Positions 38,661-46,606 of a stretch of DNA of 64,000 nucleotides are shown piece by piece (the first letter of the stretch is position 1; every line of letters starts with the position of its first letter). Origin of the DNA: JAHJQZ01 sp963667595 (GTDB lineage Bacteria; Pseudomonadota; Alphaproteobacteria; Rhizobiales; Devosiaceae); contig CAXXWD010000005.1 in NCBI GenBank assembly GCA_963667595.2, positions 1 through 64,000 on the forward strand, written 5' to 3'. The notes beneath the pieces were generated by a model. The model was not told where the DNA came from. It was given only the letters and a program-made list of their open reading frames with translations, and did no database searches. The position numbers and the translations under genes are program-made.

Positions 38661-39725
38661 ATGGGGCGCAACTTGAGCAGCAGCGAATGTCAGAGGGCCA
38701 ATAGGTACGCTGACTCGGCAATGGATTTGCTGAGAGAACATTCCGTGCCCCCCTATCCGCAATTCTATGAGTTGCTCTACACCTATGCGTCCGGCGTCAA
38801 CCCGCATCTCAATTCGCGGATCGATCTGCTTTTCGACAGCGTGGACGAGACCAGCGATGTCGCCGACCGGCTCTATCAGGAGTTCCTGAGGACCAACGAT
38901 GTCGAGGAACGGCTGAACAATCTTTCCGAAAAGGTGTTCACCAAGATCGATTCGGTACGGGGCGCCGTGAAGACGGCGATCACCAGTGCCGAATCCTATT
39001 CCGGCAAGCTGGTCGAGGCCAAGCAGAGTCTGACCGACGAAATCGATCCGGCGACGCTACGTGTCCTGGCCGCGCAACTGCTTGATGAAACGCGCCAGAT
39101 GCAGGCCAATAACCGCATTCTCGAAGAGCGGCTCGAATCCTCGAAATCGGATATCGCCACTCTGCAACGCGATCTCGACGCGGTTCGCCGCGAATCCCAG
39201 CTCGATCCGCTGACCAAGATCTACAACCGCAAGTTCTTCGACCGCTCTATCGAAAAAGCGGTTACCGAATCGCTGGAGTCCGGCAAGCCGGTTTCGCTGA
39301 TCCTGCTCGACATCGACAATTTCAAGCGGTTCAACGACACGTTCGGCCACCAGACCGGCGATCAGGTGTTGCGGCTCGTGGCCCTGACGCTCAAATCCAT
39401 GATCAAGGGGCTGGATATCGCGGCGCGTTACGGCGGCGAAGAATTTGCCGCCATTCTGCCCAACACCTCGCTGACCGGCGCCACCGACCTGGCCGAGATG
39501 GTTCGCAAGGCCATCCAGTCCAAGGAACTCTTGAGGCGTTCGACCAATGAAAAGCTGGGGCGCGTCACCGCCTCGCTCGGCATTGCCGAACTGTGCGAGA
39601 CCGACAATTCCGTCTCGCTGATCGAACGCGCCGATCGCTGCCTTTACGCCGCCAAGCGCGCCGGCCGCAATCAGGTTGTCAACGAGCAGGACGAGCTCGT
39701 CGTCCACACCAACAACGCTGCCTGA
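38661..39725 (+). CDS. Soluble diguanylate cyclase
   Basis: 354 residues. A C-terminal GGDEF domain (about 178-345) has an intact GGEEF active site at 258-262, DPLTKIYNRKFFDR and LLDIDNFKRFNDTFGH. The N-terminal 170 residues are helical with a probable coiled coil at about 140-180 that could dimerise the cyclase. No membrane segment. The RxxD inhibition site is degenerate (KGLD), so product inhibition may be weak. The PilZ protein and the GGDEF-EAL protein nearby are the other c-di-GMP components in the window. Confidence 0.93.
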   Translation: MGRNLSSSECQRANRYADSAMDLLREHSVPPYPQFYELLYTYASGVNPHLNSRIDLLFDSVDETSDVADRLYQEFLRTNDVEERLNNLSEKVFTKIDSVRGAVKTAITSAESYSGKLVEAKQSLTDEIDPATLRVLAAQLLDETRQMQANNRILEERLESSKSDIATLQRDLDAVRRESQLDPLTKIYNRKFFDRSIEKAVTESLESGKPVSLILLDIDNFKRFNDTFGHQTGDQVLRLVALTLKSMIKGLDIAARYGGEEFAAILPNTSLTGATDLAEMVRKAIQSKELLRRSTNEKLGRVTASLGIAELCETDNSVSLIERADRCLYAAKRAGRNQVVNEQDELVVHTNNAA

Positions 39726-39746
39726 CCGGCCGACCGCCTTTCGCCG

Positions 39747-40220
39747 TCATGGTGAAGCTGCGGTGATGGGAAATCCTTCGAACGCCTTGATTTCCTTGAG
39801 CACGATGCTCGTCTGCATCTCCTTGATGCGCGGCAGGCGGCGCACCACGTCCATGGCGAATTCGGCATAGGCTTCAAGGTCTTCCGAGACGACCTGCAAC
39901 AGGAAATCGGCATCGCCCGCGATTGAATAGCAGGCGACAACCTCTTTGAGATGCGTCACGCTTTCGGCAAACTCTTCCGCTTCTGCGGCCGAATGACTGT
40001 CGATGCGCACGCGGATGAAGGCCAGGACGCCGAGACCGACCTTCTGGCGATCGAGCGCCGCCCGATAGCCCGTGATAACGCCTTCCTGTTCGAGCCGGTT
40101 GACCCGACGCCAACAGGGCGAGGTCGATAGCCCGACGCGATCCGCCAGCGACTGGTTGGTCAGCCGGCCTTCCGACTGGAGAGCATCGAGAATTTTTACA
40201 TCCATCGCTTCGAGGGTCAT
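39747..40220 (-). CDS. Lrp/AsnC family transcriptional regulator
   Basis: 157 residues. N-terminal winged helix (MDVKILDALQSEGRLTNQSL, then STSPCWRRVNRLEQEGVITG) and a C-terminal RAM/AsnC ligand domain (ACYSIAGDADFLLQVV). These proteins form octamers and respond to amino acids. It diverges from the DUF2000 gene with 141 bases between them, suggesting that it controls that gene. It converges with the diguanylate cyclase gene. Confidence 0.93.
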   Translation of the reverse strand: MTLEAMDVKILDALQSEGRLTNQSLADRVGLSTSPCWRRVNRLEQEGVITGYRAALDRQKVGLGVLAFIRVRIDSHSAAEAEEFAESVTHLKEVVACYSIAGDADFLLQVVSEDLEAYAEFAMDVVRRLPRIKEMQTSIVLKEIKAFEGFPITAASP

Positions 40221-40361
40221 TTCAGGTATATTCTACCTCTAAAAGTTCCTGTTCTCGGGAGTCCTACCAGAATTGCATCAAATTTTGCAAAGATAGGCAG
40301 AAATACCCGGTCGGAAAGCACTATTGTCGCGCCGTGCCCCTCTTCCGGAGTTTTTTTTCAA

Positions 40362-40778
40362 ATGCGCGAAGACATCCGCATCGCCCTTATCGTCAACCCG
40401 GACTTGCCGCTTGGCCTTCTGGCCAATACCGCTGGGGCCATTGCCATCGGGTTGGGGGCGAAATGTCCAGAGTTCGGGGGCCGTCAACTCACCGACAGCG
40501 ACGCCAAAACGATCGATATCAGTTCCGACCGGCCGGTGCCGATCCTTCAGGCCAGTCCCGAGATGATGTCGGCGCTTCTGCTCAAGGCCTTGCCTGTTCC
40601 CGAAGGTGGCGCCGTGGTGCCCTTCCCGGCCTTTGCCCGCGCGCTTCACGATTATGCCGATTACGAAGCGACGTTCCCCACGCGGCACCTCACAGAGGAG
40701 CCGATCGACGGGCTCGGTCTGGCCGGCCCGGCGAAATGGGTACGCTCCCTTACCGGATCGCTGAAGCTGTTGAGATAG
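40362..40778 (+). CDS. DUF2000 family protein
   Basis: 138 residues matching DUF2000, a domain with the peptidyl-tRNA hydrolase 2 fold: KIAIVVNPDLPLGLLANTAG-type start (here RIALIVNPDLPLGLLANTAG), GPKCPEFGG-type loop and a C-terminal VRSLTGSLKLLR. Biochemical function is not known. The gene lies divergently next to an Lrp/AsnC regulator. Pairs like this suggest a link to amino-acid metabolism, but that is inference. Confidence 0.88.
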   Translation: MREDIRIALIVNPDLPLGLLANTAGAIAIGLGAKCPEFGGRQLTDSDAKTIDISSDRPVPILQASPEMMSALLLKALPVPEGGAVVPFPAFARALHDYADYEATFPTRHLTEEPIDGLGLAGPAKWVRSLTGSLKLLR

Positions 40779-40938
40779 GCGGCTATTCCTGCGGCCTTTT
40801 CAAGGCGTCTCCGCTCTCTCAACGGTTGTCCCGACACCTGATGCCGGGACGTCTCCATTGTGTTGTTTCAAGACCGCAATGTCCCCCCAAGGCCAAGCGA
40901 GGCGGGACGCTATCGGCTAACATGAAAGGCTGCTTGCC

Positions 40939-41328
40939 TTACTCCGCAGCGGCGGCGGCGCGGGCTTCGGCCAATGCCTTGAGATCGGCCGGTTTCAGTT
41001 CAACGCTTTCGCCACAACCGCAGGCGCCGGTCTGGTTGGGGTTGGTGAAGGTGAAACCGGAACTCAGTTTCTCGGTCTTGAAGTCCATCACCGTGCCCAG
41101 AAGGAACAGCGTCGCCTTGGGTTCGACATAAACGTTCACACCATGCTCGAAGACGTGATCGTCGCCTGCAATGGCTTCGGAAACGTAATCGAGCGTGTAG
41201 GCCATGCCGGCGCAACCGGCATTTTTGACGCCAATCCTGACGCCGATCACCGGCTCGTCGGCATCGTCCATGATCTCGCGGATACGCGCGGCGGCGGCTT
41301 CAGTCAGGCTCATGATTTTCAGTGCCAT
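40939..41328 (-). CDS. sufA: A-type Fe-S scaffold/carrier SufA
   Basis: 129 residues of the HesB/IscA family with the three cluster-binding cysteines C39, C103 and C105 (NAGCAGMAYTL and GACGCGES). It accepts clusters from SufBCD and passes them to target proteins. Last gene of the suf operon; 12 bases separate it from the VOC gene. The Ala/Glu-rich C-terminal extension is typical for alphaproteobacterial members. Confidence 0.95.
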   Translation of the reverse strand: MALKIMSLTEAAAARIREIMDDADEPVIGVRIGVKNAGCAGMAYTLDYVSEAIAGDDHVFEHGVNVYVEPKATLFLLGTVMDFKTEKLSSGFTFTNPNQTGACGCGESVELKPADLKALAEARAAAAAE

Positions 41329-41340
41329 CGGCTTTGTCCT

Positions 41341-41760
41341 TCAAAAATTCCGCCACAAACCCGGCGTTACCAGTTCCACCAGCAAACCGTCGGGATCGCG
41401 GAAATAAAGACTGTGTCCGCCCTGCGGCCAGTCGATTGTGCTCTCAACGTCCACGCCCCTGCCTGTCAGGTGGGTTTTCCACGCCTCGAATGCGGCCGTG
41501 GGGACGCCGAAGGCGAAATGCTGGGCACCGCCACCGTCATGGGGCGGAATGAAGCCATCGCCGACCGGGATCGGGTCCGGCGTACCGCCTTGCCGAAACA
41601 GGATGAGCACCTGGCCCGGCTTGACCGCCAGCGGCTGGATGCGGTCATTGCCACCGAGCGGCTCGAACCCGAACAGGTCGACGTAAAAATCCCGCGAGGC
41701 TTCGACATCGGATACGTAAAGACAGGTCTCGACCAAGCCGATGAGATCGGGACGCGCCAT
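41341..41760 (-). CDS. VOC (glyoxalase/dioxygenase fold) protein inside the suf operon
   Basis: 139 residues with two beta-alpha-beta-beta-beta units: VETCLYVSDVEASRDFYVDLFGF and GGHSLYFRDPDGLLVELVTPGLW. Potential metal ligands are His in QHFAFGV, His in GGHSLYF and Glu in LLVELVTP. The ATG lies two bases before the sufT stop, so the genes are coupled. No reaction can be assigned. Its place between sufT and sufA is unusual. Confidence 0.88.
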   Translation of the reverse strand: MARPDLIGLVETCLYVSDVEASRDFYVDLFGFEPLGGNDRIQPLAVKPGQVLILFRQGGTPDPIPVGDGFIPPHDGGGAQHFAFGVPTAAFEAWKTHLTGRGVDVESTIDWPQGGHSLYFRDPDGLLVELVTPGLWRNF

Positions 41761-41762
41761 GG

Positions 41763-42176
41763 CTACCACCAGTTGAGCGCGACCTGCGCTTCCTCGCTCA
41801 TCCGGTCCGGCGTCCAGGGTGGATCGAAGACCATCCTGACCTCGACGTCGGACACGCCTTCGACGGTTCTGACGGCGTTTTCCACCCAGGCCGGCATCTC
41901 GCCCGCCACCGGACAGCCCGGCGCGGTCAGCGTCATGTCGATCCTGATGGTCCGGTCGTCATCCATTTCGACCTTGTAGATGAGCCCAAGCTCATAAATG
42001 TCGACCGGGATTTCGGGGTCGTAGACAGTCTTTAGCGCCGAGACCAGATCGCCGGTCAGCCGATCGATTTCTTCCGGCGCCAGTTGCGAGGCATTCTTGG
42101 CCTCGATCAACGGATGTCCAGTCTCCACCGTCGGTTGCGGCGTTTCGATAAAGTTGGCTTCTGTCGCTTCGCTCAT
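41763..42176 (-). CDS. sufT: SufT-type (DUF59/MIP18) Fe-S assembly factor
   Basis: 137 residues. The DUF59 domain (about 35-137) shows TVYDPEIPVDIYELGLIYKVE and APGCPVAGEMP with the conserved Cys. SufT proteins help insert Fe-S clusters into apoproteins. AAGGAA lies about eight bases before the ATG. The gene follows sufS after 16 bases. The N-terminal 35 residues are variable. Confidence 0.93.
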   Translation of the reverse strand: MSEATEANFIETPQPTVETGHPLIEAKNASQLAPEEIDRLTGDLVSALKTVYDPEIPVDIYELGLIYKVEMDDDRTIRIDMTLTAPGCPVAGEMPAWVENAVRTVEGVSDVEVRMVFDPPWTPDRMSEEAQVALNWW

Positions 42177-42192
42177 CGTCGGTTCCTTGACT

Positions 42193-43413
42193 TCAGGCGA
42201 AAAAGCTCTTGGCTTTTTCGAGGGCGACACACAGCGCGTCGACATCGTCCCGGCCATTATATAGGCCGAACGATGCCCGGCAGGTAGACGTGGCGCCAAA
42301 GCGTGTCAACAGGGGTTGCGCACAATGCGTCCCCGCCCTGACGGCCACGCCATAACGATCGAGAATCGTCGAGATATCATGGGCATGCGCGCCCTCGACC
42401 TCAAAGGAGAAGATACCGCCCTTACCCGGCGCGGTCCCGATCAATCGCAGGGAATTGATCTTGGAGAGCCGTTCGGCGGCATAGGTGGCCACGTCCGTCT
42501 CGTGCGCATGGATGGCATCCCAGCCGAGCCCGTCGAGATAGGCAAGTGCCTCTCCGAGCCCGATCGCCTCGACAATCGGCGGCGTGCCCGCTTCGAACCG
42601 GTGCGGCGGGTCGGCATAGCTGGCGCCGTCAAGCGTGACCTCTTCGATCATCTCGCCACCGCCCTGATAGGGCTGCATCCGAGCCAAAAGATCATATTTG
42701 CCGTAAAGCACGCCGATGCCGGAAGGCCCGTAAAGCTTGTGGCCGGTGATGATATAGAAATCGACATCGAGCGCCTGAACGTCGACCCGATGATGAACCG
42801 CGCCCTGCGAGCCGTCGACCAGCACAGGAATGCCGCGCGCATGGGCCAGCCGGACGATGTCGGCAAGCGGGGTCAGTGTACCCAGAACGTTCGACATGTG
42901 CGTGATGGCGACAAGCCTGGTCTTCGGCCCGAGCGCCGCCTCGAAAGCATCAAGATCGAACGCTCCTTCTTCGGTTACATCCACCCATTTCAGCACCGCG
43001 CCCTGGCGTTCCCTCAGAAACTGCCATGGCACGATATTGGAGTGGTGCTCCATGATGGAAAGCACGATCTCGTCGCCGGGCCCGATACGTGGCGCGACGA
43101 AACTGGCAGCGACAAGGTTGATCGCTTCGGTCGCGCCCTTGGTGAACACGATCTCATCGGTACGGGCCGCGTTGAGAAAGCCGCGCACCCGTTCGCGGGC
43201 CTGTTCATAGCCCTCCGTCGCCCGTTGCGACAGGGTGTGAAGTCCCCTGTGCACGTTGGCATAGGAATGAAGATAGGTGTCGGTTATCCGCTCGATAACC
43301 GCCTTCGGCTTCTGGGCCGAGGCACCATTGTCGAGATAGACCAGCCGGTGGCCGTTGATCCTTTCACCCAGGATGGGAAAGTCGGCACGGACCGCCGCAA
43401 GATCGAAACTCAC
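42193..43413 (-). CDS. sufS: Cysteine desulfurase SufS
   Basis: 406 residues of group II desulfurase. PLP-binding Lys226 in ITGHKLYGPSG, catalytic Cys364 in RAGTHCAQPLL and the ASAQKP start are all present. It takes sulfur from cysteine for the SufBCD scaffold. No sufE gene is present in this operon. The start is a GTG that overlaps the sufD stop (GTGA). Confidence 0.96.
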   Translation of the reverse strand: MSFDLAAVRADFPILGERINGHRLVYLDNGASAQKPKAVIERITDTYLHSYANVHRGLHTLSQRATEGYEQARERVRGFLNAARTDEIVFTKGATEAINLVAASFVAPRIGPGDEIVLSIMEHHSNIVPWQFLRERQGAVLKWVDVTEEGAFDLDAFEAALGPKTRLVAITHMSNVLGTLTPLADIVRLAHARGIPVLVDGSQGAVHHRVDVQALDVDFYIITGHKLYGPSGIGVLYGKYDLLARMQPYQGGGEMIEEVTLDGASYADPPHRFEAGTPPIVEAIGLGEALAYLDGLGWDAIHAHETDVATYAAERLSKINSLRLIGTAPGKGGIFSFEVEGAHAHDISTILDRYGVAVRAGTHCAQPLLTRFGATSTCRASFGLYNGRDDVDALCVALEKAKSFFA

Positions 43414-44621
43414 GCCAGCCCCCGTTGCAGCCAGTCTTCGGCGATGCCGGACAGGGCTTCGTGCAGTTCTTCGTCGGCGATATCGTCGAACGCCGCCTCG
43501 ATGAAGGCGCGGACAAGCATGGCCTCCGCCTCGGGGCGCGGAATGCCGCGACTCATCAGGTAGAACAGATGGGTCTCGTCGAGCGCGCCGCAGGTCGAGC
43601 CATGCCCGCACACTACGTCGTCGGCGAAAATGATCAGTTCCGGCTTGGCGAAGATTTCCGCTTCTTCCGTGAGAATCAGTCCGTTGGCCATCATCTGGGC
43701 ATCGGTCTTTTGTGCGTCCCGCGCGACGGTGATCTGACCCTGGAAGACGCCGCGCGAGCGGCCACGCCCCACGGTCTTGTAGGTTTCGACCGACGTGGTG
43801 TTCGGCACCTCATGGATCAATTGCAGGGTGATGTCGGAATGCTGGCCGTCTTCGACGAGGTTGAGCCCGCGGAAATCGGCATGGGCCCCCTCGCCGCGCA
43901 CATTGGCAAAGATCTGCGTCCGCGACAGGACCGAACCGGAATTGACGACGAGCGAGGTCAGCTTCGCGTTCTCGGCCAGCGCATATTCGACCGAGGCGAA
44001 ATGCCGGACCGATTTTCCGGAAAGATCCACCACGATGTGGATGAGTTCGGCCCCCTTGCCCAGGGCGACATAGCTGGCGTGATTGCCCAGATGCGCTTCG
44101 TCGCTACCCGAGAAACTCTCGACAACGATCGCGCTGCCGCCGTCGCCGACAAAAAGCTTCACCGCATCGGCGACATGGCTTGCCGCGCCTTCGATGCGCC
44201 TGTCGATATGGATGATCGGTGCGACGGATTGATCGAGGTCGAGCCGCAGGGCCTTGTTGCTCAATCCGGTGTTGAGCCGCACCAGAACGTCGTCGCGTTC
44301 GGTCAAGACCCCGCCTTCGGCTTCACCGGCAATAACACCGGCCGGCGCCGTGCCCGCGTGCTGAAGATCGCCGTTGACGATTGCCAGCCGGTAGGCACCG
44401 GGCACCGAGAAATCCGGCGGGCTCATCGCGCCGGCGGGCGCACCCCGGTCCGGCACATCGCGCAACAGCGCCTTGAGGTCGGTATAGTGATAGGCTTCGA
44501 CCCGCCGTGTCGGCAGGCCTGTGCCCTGAAGACGCTCGGCCGCGTCGCTGGAGCCCGCCGCCCGCAATTGGGCGATGAGCTTTTCCTCGGCTGGTCCCAG
44601 CCGCAAAAGTGCTGCCGTCAT
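43410..44621 (-). CDS. sufD: SufD, subunit of the SufBC2D Fe-S scaffold
   Basis: 403 residues with the right-handed beta-helix core common to SufB and SufD and the C-terminal block with FFYLMSRGIPRPEAEAMLVRA-type sequence (here HLFYLMSRGIPRPEAEAMLV). The His in GHGSTCGALDETHLFY corresponds to the region of the SufB-SufD cluster site. The start overlaps the sufC stop by four bases. Confidence 0.95.
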   Translation of the reverse strand: MTAALLRLGPAEEKLIAQLRAAGSSDAAERLQGTGLPTRRVEAYHYTDLKALLRDVPDRGAPAGAMSPPDFSVPGAYRLAIVNGDLQHAGTAPAGVIAGEAEGGVLTERDDVLVRLNTGLSNKALRLDLDQSVAPIIHIDRRIEGAASHVADAVKLFVGDGGSAIVVESFSGSDEAHLGNHASYVALGKGAELIHIVVDLSGKSVRHFASVEYALAENAKLTSLVVNSGSVLSRTQIFANVRGEGAHADFRGLNLVEDGQHSDITLQLIHEVPNTTSVETYKTVGRGRSRGVFQGQITVARDAQKTDAQMMANGLILTEEAEIFAKPELIIFADDVVCGHGSTCGALDETHLFYLMSRGIPRPEAEAMLVRAFIEAAFDDIADEELHEALSGIAEDWLQRGLA

Positions 44622-45385
44622 GCCGCTTCTCCGCCGTAACCGCCATAGCCCTTGGCTTCGAGCTTACGCGCCAGATCGGGACCGCCGCTCTCGACCACCT
44701 TACCCGCAGAAAACACATGCACCACGTCCGGCACGATGTGATCCAAAAGCCGCTGGTAATGGGTGATGACCAATATGGCACGGTTCGGATCGCGCAGAGC
44801 GTTGACGCCATCCGAAACGACCCGCAAGGCATCGATGTCGAGTCCGGAATCGGTCTCGTCGAGAATGGCGAGTTTGGGTTCCAGAAGCGCCATCTGCAGG
44901 ATCTCGGCCCGCTTCTTCTCGCCGCCGGAGAACCCGACATTGACCGGACGCTTGAGCATGTCGGCCTCGATCTTGAGGCGCGCGGAGGCCTGCTTGACCT
45001 TGCGCATGAAATCGGGCGTCGACAGTTCGCTCTTCTCGTGCGCCTTGCGCTGGGCGTTGAGCGCCGCCTTGAGGAAGGTCATCGTTGCAACGCCCGGCAC
45101 CTCGACCGGATATTGAAAGGCCAGGAACAGCCCGGCCGCCGCCCGCTCATCCACCTCCAGATCGAGGATGGACTTGCCGTCGAGCAAGGCTTCGCCTTCG
45201 GTGATCTCATAGCCATCGCGGCCGGCCAGCGCATAGGAAAGCGTCGACTTGCCCGAGCCGTTCGGCCCCATGATGGCGTGCACCTCGCCCTTGGGGACGA
45301 CAAGGTTCACTCCCTTGAGGATTTCCTTGTCCTCCGCTTCGATCTTGACGTGCAGATCGCGGATTTCCAGCATTGGCGTTGTCAT
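44618..45385 (-). CDS. sufC: SufC, ABC ATPase of the Fe-S scaffold
   Basis: 255 residues. Walker A GPNGSGKST at 40-48, Q-loop FQYPVEVPG, signature FSGGEKKRAEI, and ILDETDSGLDIDAL, the SufC version of Walker B and D-loop. It drives conformational change in SufB and SufD. The start overlaps the stop of the second cupin gene by four bases, so the cupins are translated in line with sufC. Confidence 0.97.
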   Translation of the reverse strand: MTTPMLEIRDLHVKIEAEDKEILKGVNLVVPKGEVHAIMGPNGSGKSTLSYALAGRDGYEITEGEALLDGKSILDLEVDERAAAGLFLAFQYPVEVPGVATMTFLKAALNAQRKAHEKSELSTPDFMRKVKQASARLKIEADMLKRPVNVGFSGGEKKRAEILQMALLEPKLAILDETDSGLDIDALRVVSDGVNALRDPNRAILVITHYQRLLDHIVPDVVHVFSAGKVVESGGPDLARKLEAKGYGGYGGEAA

Positions 45386-45900
45386 AACTCGTCATCTCCG
45401 GTGTCTTCGCCATCCCAATAATCGAGGAGTTCGCGCTCGCGCCCGAGGATCCTGAATTGGGCTTTCATCATTCCGCCTTCGGGGGGAATGCCTGAGGCAA
45501 CCATGTATTTTTCGCTGTCCGGATATTCGCAGATGTCCGGATCATTGCGGGTGGAAATCGAGAGGTACTTGAGGTCCTCTTGGCCGGTATTGATCAACTG
45601 GTGAGCCGTCGAGGCGTCGCCCGCCGGGGCAGAGATGGCATCGCCAGCCTTGACCGGCCACGTGTCGTGGCCGCGTCGATAGGTGCCTTCGCCCTGAAGA
45701 ATGACGAACAGCTCTTCGTTATTGTGGTGGTTGTGGCGCGGATAGGCCGACTTGCCCGGCGGCACCACCATGTAATGGAGCCCCAACGCCTGCATGCCGG
45801 CGACAGCGCCGACCCGCGTCCCCCAGGACTCGTATTTCTCGCCCTTTTTCGAATGCCAGGGCGCCAGTTCGAAGATATTGGCAAAGGGCTTTTCGCTCAT
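45382..45900 (-). CDS. Cupin-domain protein B in the suf operon
   Basis: 172 residues, one cupin barrel. Motif 1 is PPGKSAYPRHNHHNNEE with candidate metal ligands H56, H58 and E63 (or E62). Motif 2 ends with H100 (STAHQLINTG). The C-terminal 45 residues continue to a conserved DYWDGED tail. It is clearly paralogous to cupin A next door (GKxAxPxHxHH, FVILxGEGTYRxG, LKYL, EYPDSxK, YWDGE all shared). It overlaps both neighbours by four bases. The function is unknown; a metal- or small-molecule-binding role in Fe-S assembly is inference from position. Confidence 0.9.
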   Translation of the reverse strand: MSEKPFANIFELAPWHSKKGEKYESWGTRVGAVAGMQALGLHYMVVPPGKSAYPRHNHHNNEELFVILQGEGTYRRGHDTWPVKAGDAISAPAGDASTAHQLINTGQEDLKYLSISTRNDPDICEYPDSEKYMVASGIPPEGGMMKAQFRILGRERELLDYWDGEDTGDDEL

Positions 45901-46403
45901 TCCTCACCGTCCCAGTAGCCGAGCGAGTTTTCCTGGCGGCCGACATAGCGCACGCCTCCGGACTGGGTGGCCCAGTCGAAACGCGAGGTGACGGCGAACT
46001 TGCCGCTGTCGGGATACTCGACCACATCGCCATTGACGGCGTTGGCCGAAAACCCGAGATATTTAAGTGTCTTGTTGCCGGTATTGATAATCTGGTGCGC
46101 GACGTCCGCTCCACCGGCCGGTGCCGCCAGCACGTCCATCGGTTTTATCGGATAGGTCTCGTCGCCGAACCGATAGGTTCCCTCGCCCTCAAGGATGACG
46201 AACATTTCCTGGCTCATGTGATGGGCATGGAAAGGAAACGCCTTCTTGCCCGGCTCGACGACATGCAGCATCACGCCCATGCCGCCCGTCATGCCGATTT
46301 TCCCGGCGAAACTGCTGATCCTGGCCGCGAAGTTCTCGCCGTGCCCGTTGTTATCGAGCGGGACGTCGGCGATGTTGATGACGGGCTTGATCCGTTCGTT
46401 CAT
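45897..46403 (-). CDS. Cupin-domain protein A in the suf operon
   Basis: 168 residues, one cupin barrel. Ligands H59, H61 and E66 (PFHAHHMSQEMF) and H103 (VAHQIINTG) form a full metal site. Shares the barrel and the YWDGEE tail with cupin B. N-terminal INIADVPLDNNGHGENFAAR differs from cupin B. It overlaps the small membrane protein gene and cupin B by four bases each. A tandem duplication followed by divergence is the simplest origin; hetero-oligomer formation is possible. Confidence 0.9.
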   Translation of the reverse strand: MNERIKPVINIADVPLDNNGHGENFAARISSFAGKIGMTGGMGVMLHVVEPGKKAFPFHAHHMSQEMFVILEGEGTYRFGDETYPIKPMDVLAAPAGGADVAHQIINTGNKTLKYLGFSANAVNGDVVEYPDSGKFAVTSRFDWATQSGGVRYVGRQENSLGYWDGEE

Positions 46404-46606
46404 CGTACCAACCTTTCAACCAGATAGCCGGCCAGGATATTGGCGACGAAACCGACGACGATCGCCGCGATGACGGCCATCAGCGTATTGCCCTGCCAGA
46501 ATTGCTCCGTCGCCATCAAACCGGTCACGACGAAAACCAGCAGAAACACCGTATAGAGCCAGAGCGGCTTTTTCGGCGTCGTCATCCATGTGAAAAAGCG
46601 TCTCAT
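46400..46606 (-). CDS. Two-helix membrane protein in the suf operon
   Basis: 68 residues. Two transmembrane helices (about 14-33 and 42-62) with a basic N-terminus (MRRFFTWMTTPKKP) and a C-terminal ERLVR. No family recognised. Translationally coupled between sufB and cupin A by 4-base overlaps on both sides, so it is very likely a real gene despite its size. It could tether the cupins or the SUF complex to the membrane, which would be unusual. Confidence 0.85.
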   Translation of the reverse strand: MRRFFTWMTTPKKPLWLYTVFLLVFVVTGLMATEQFWQGNTLMAVIAAIVVGFVANILAGYLVERLVR

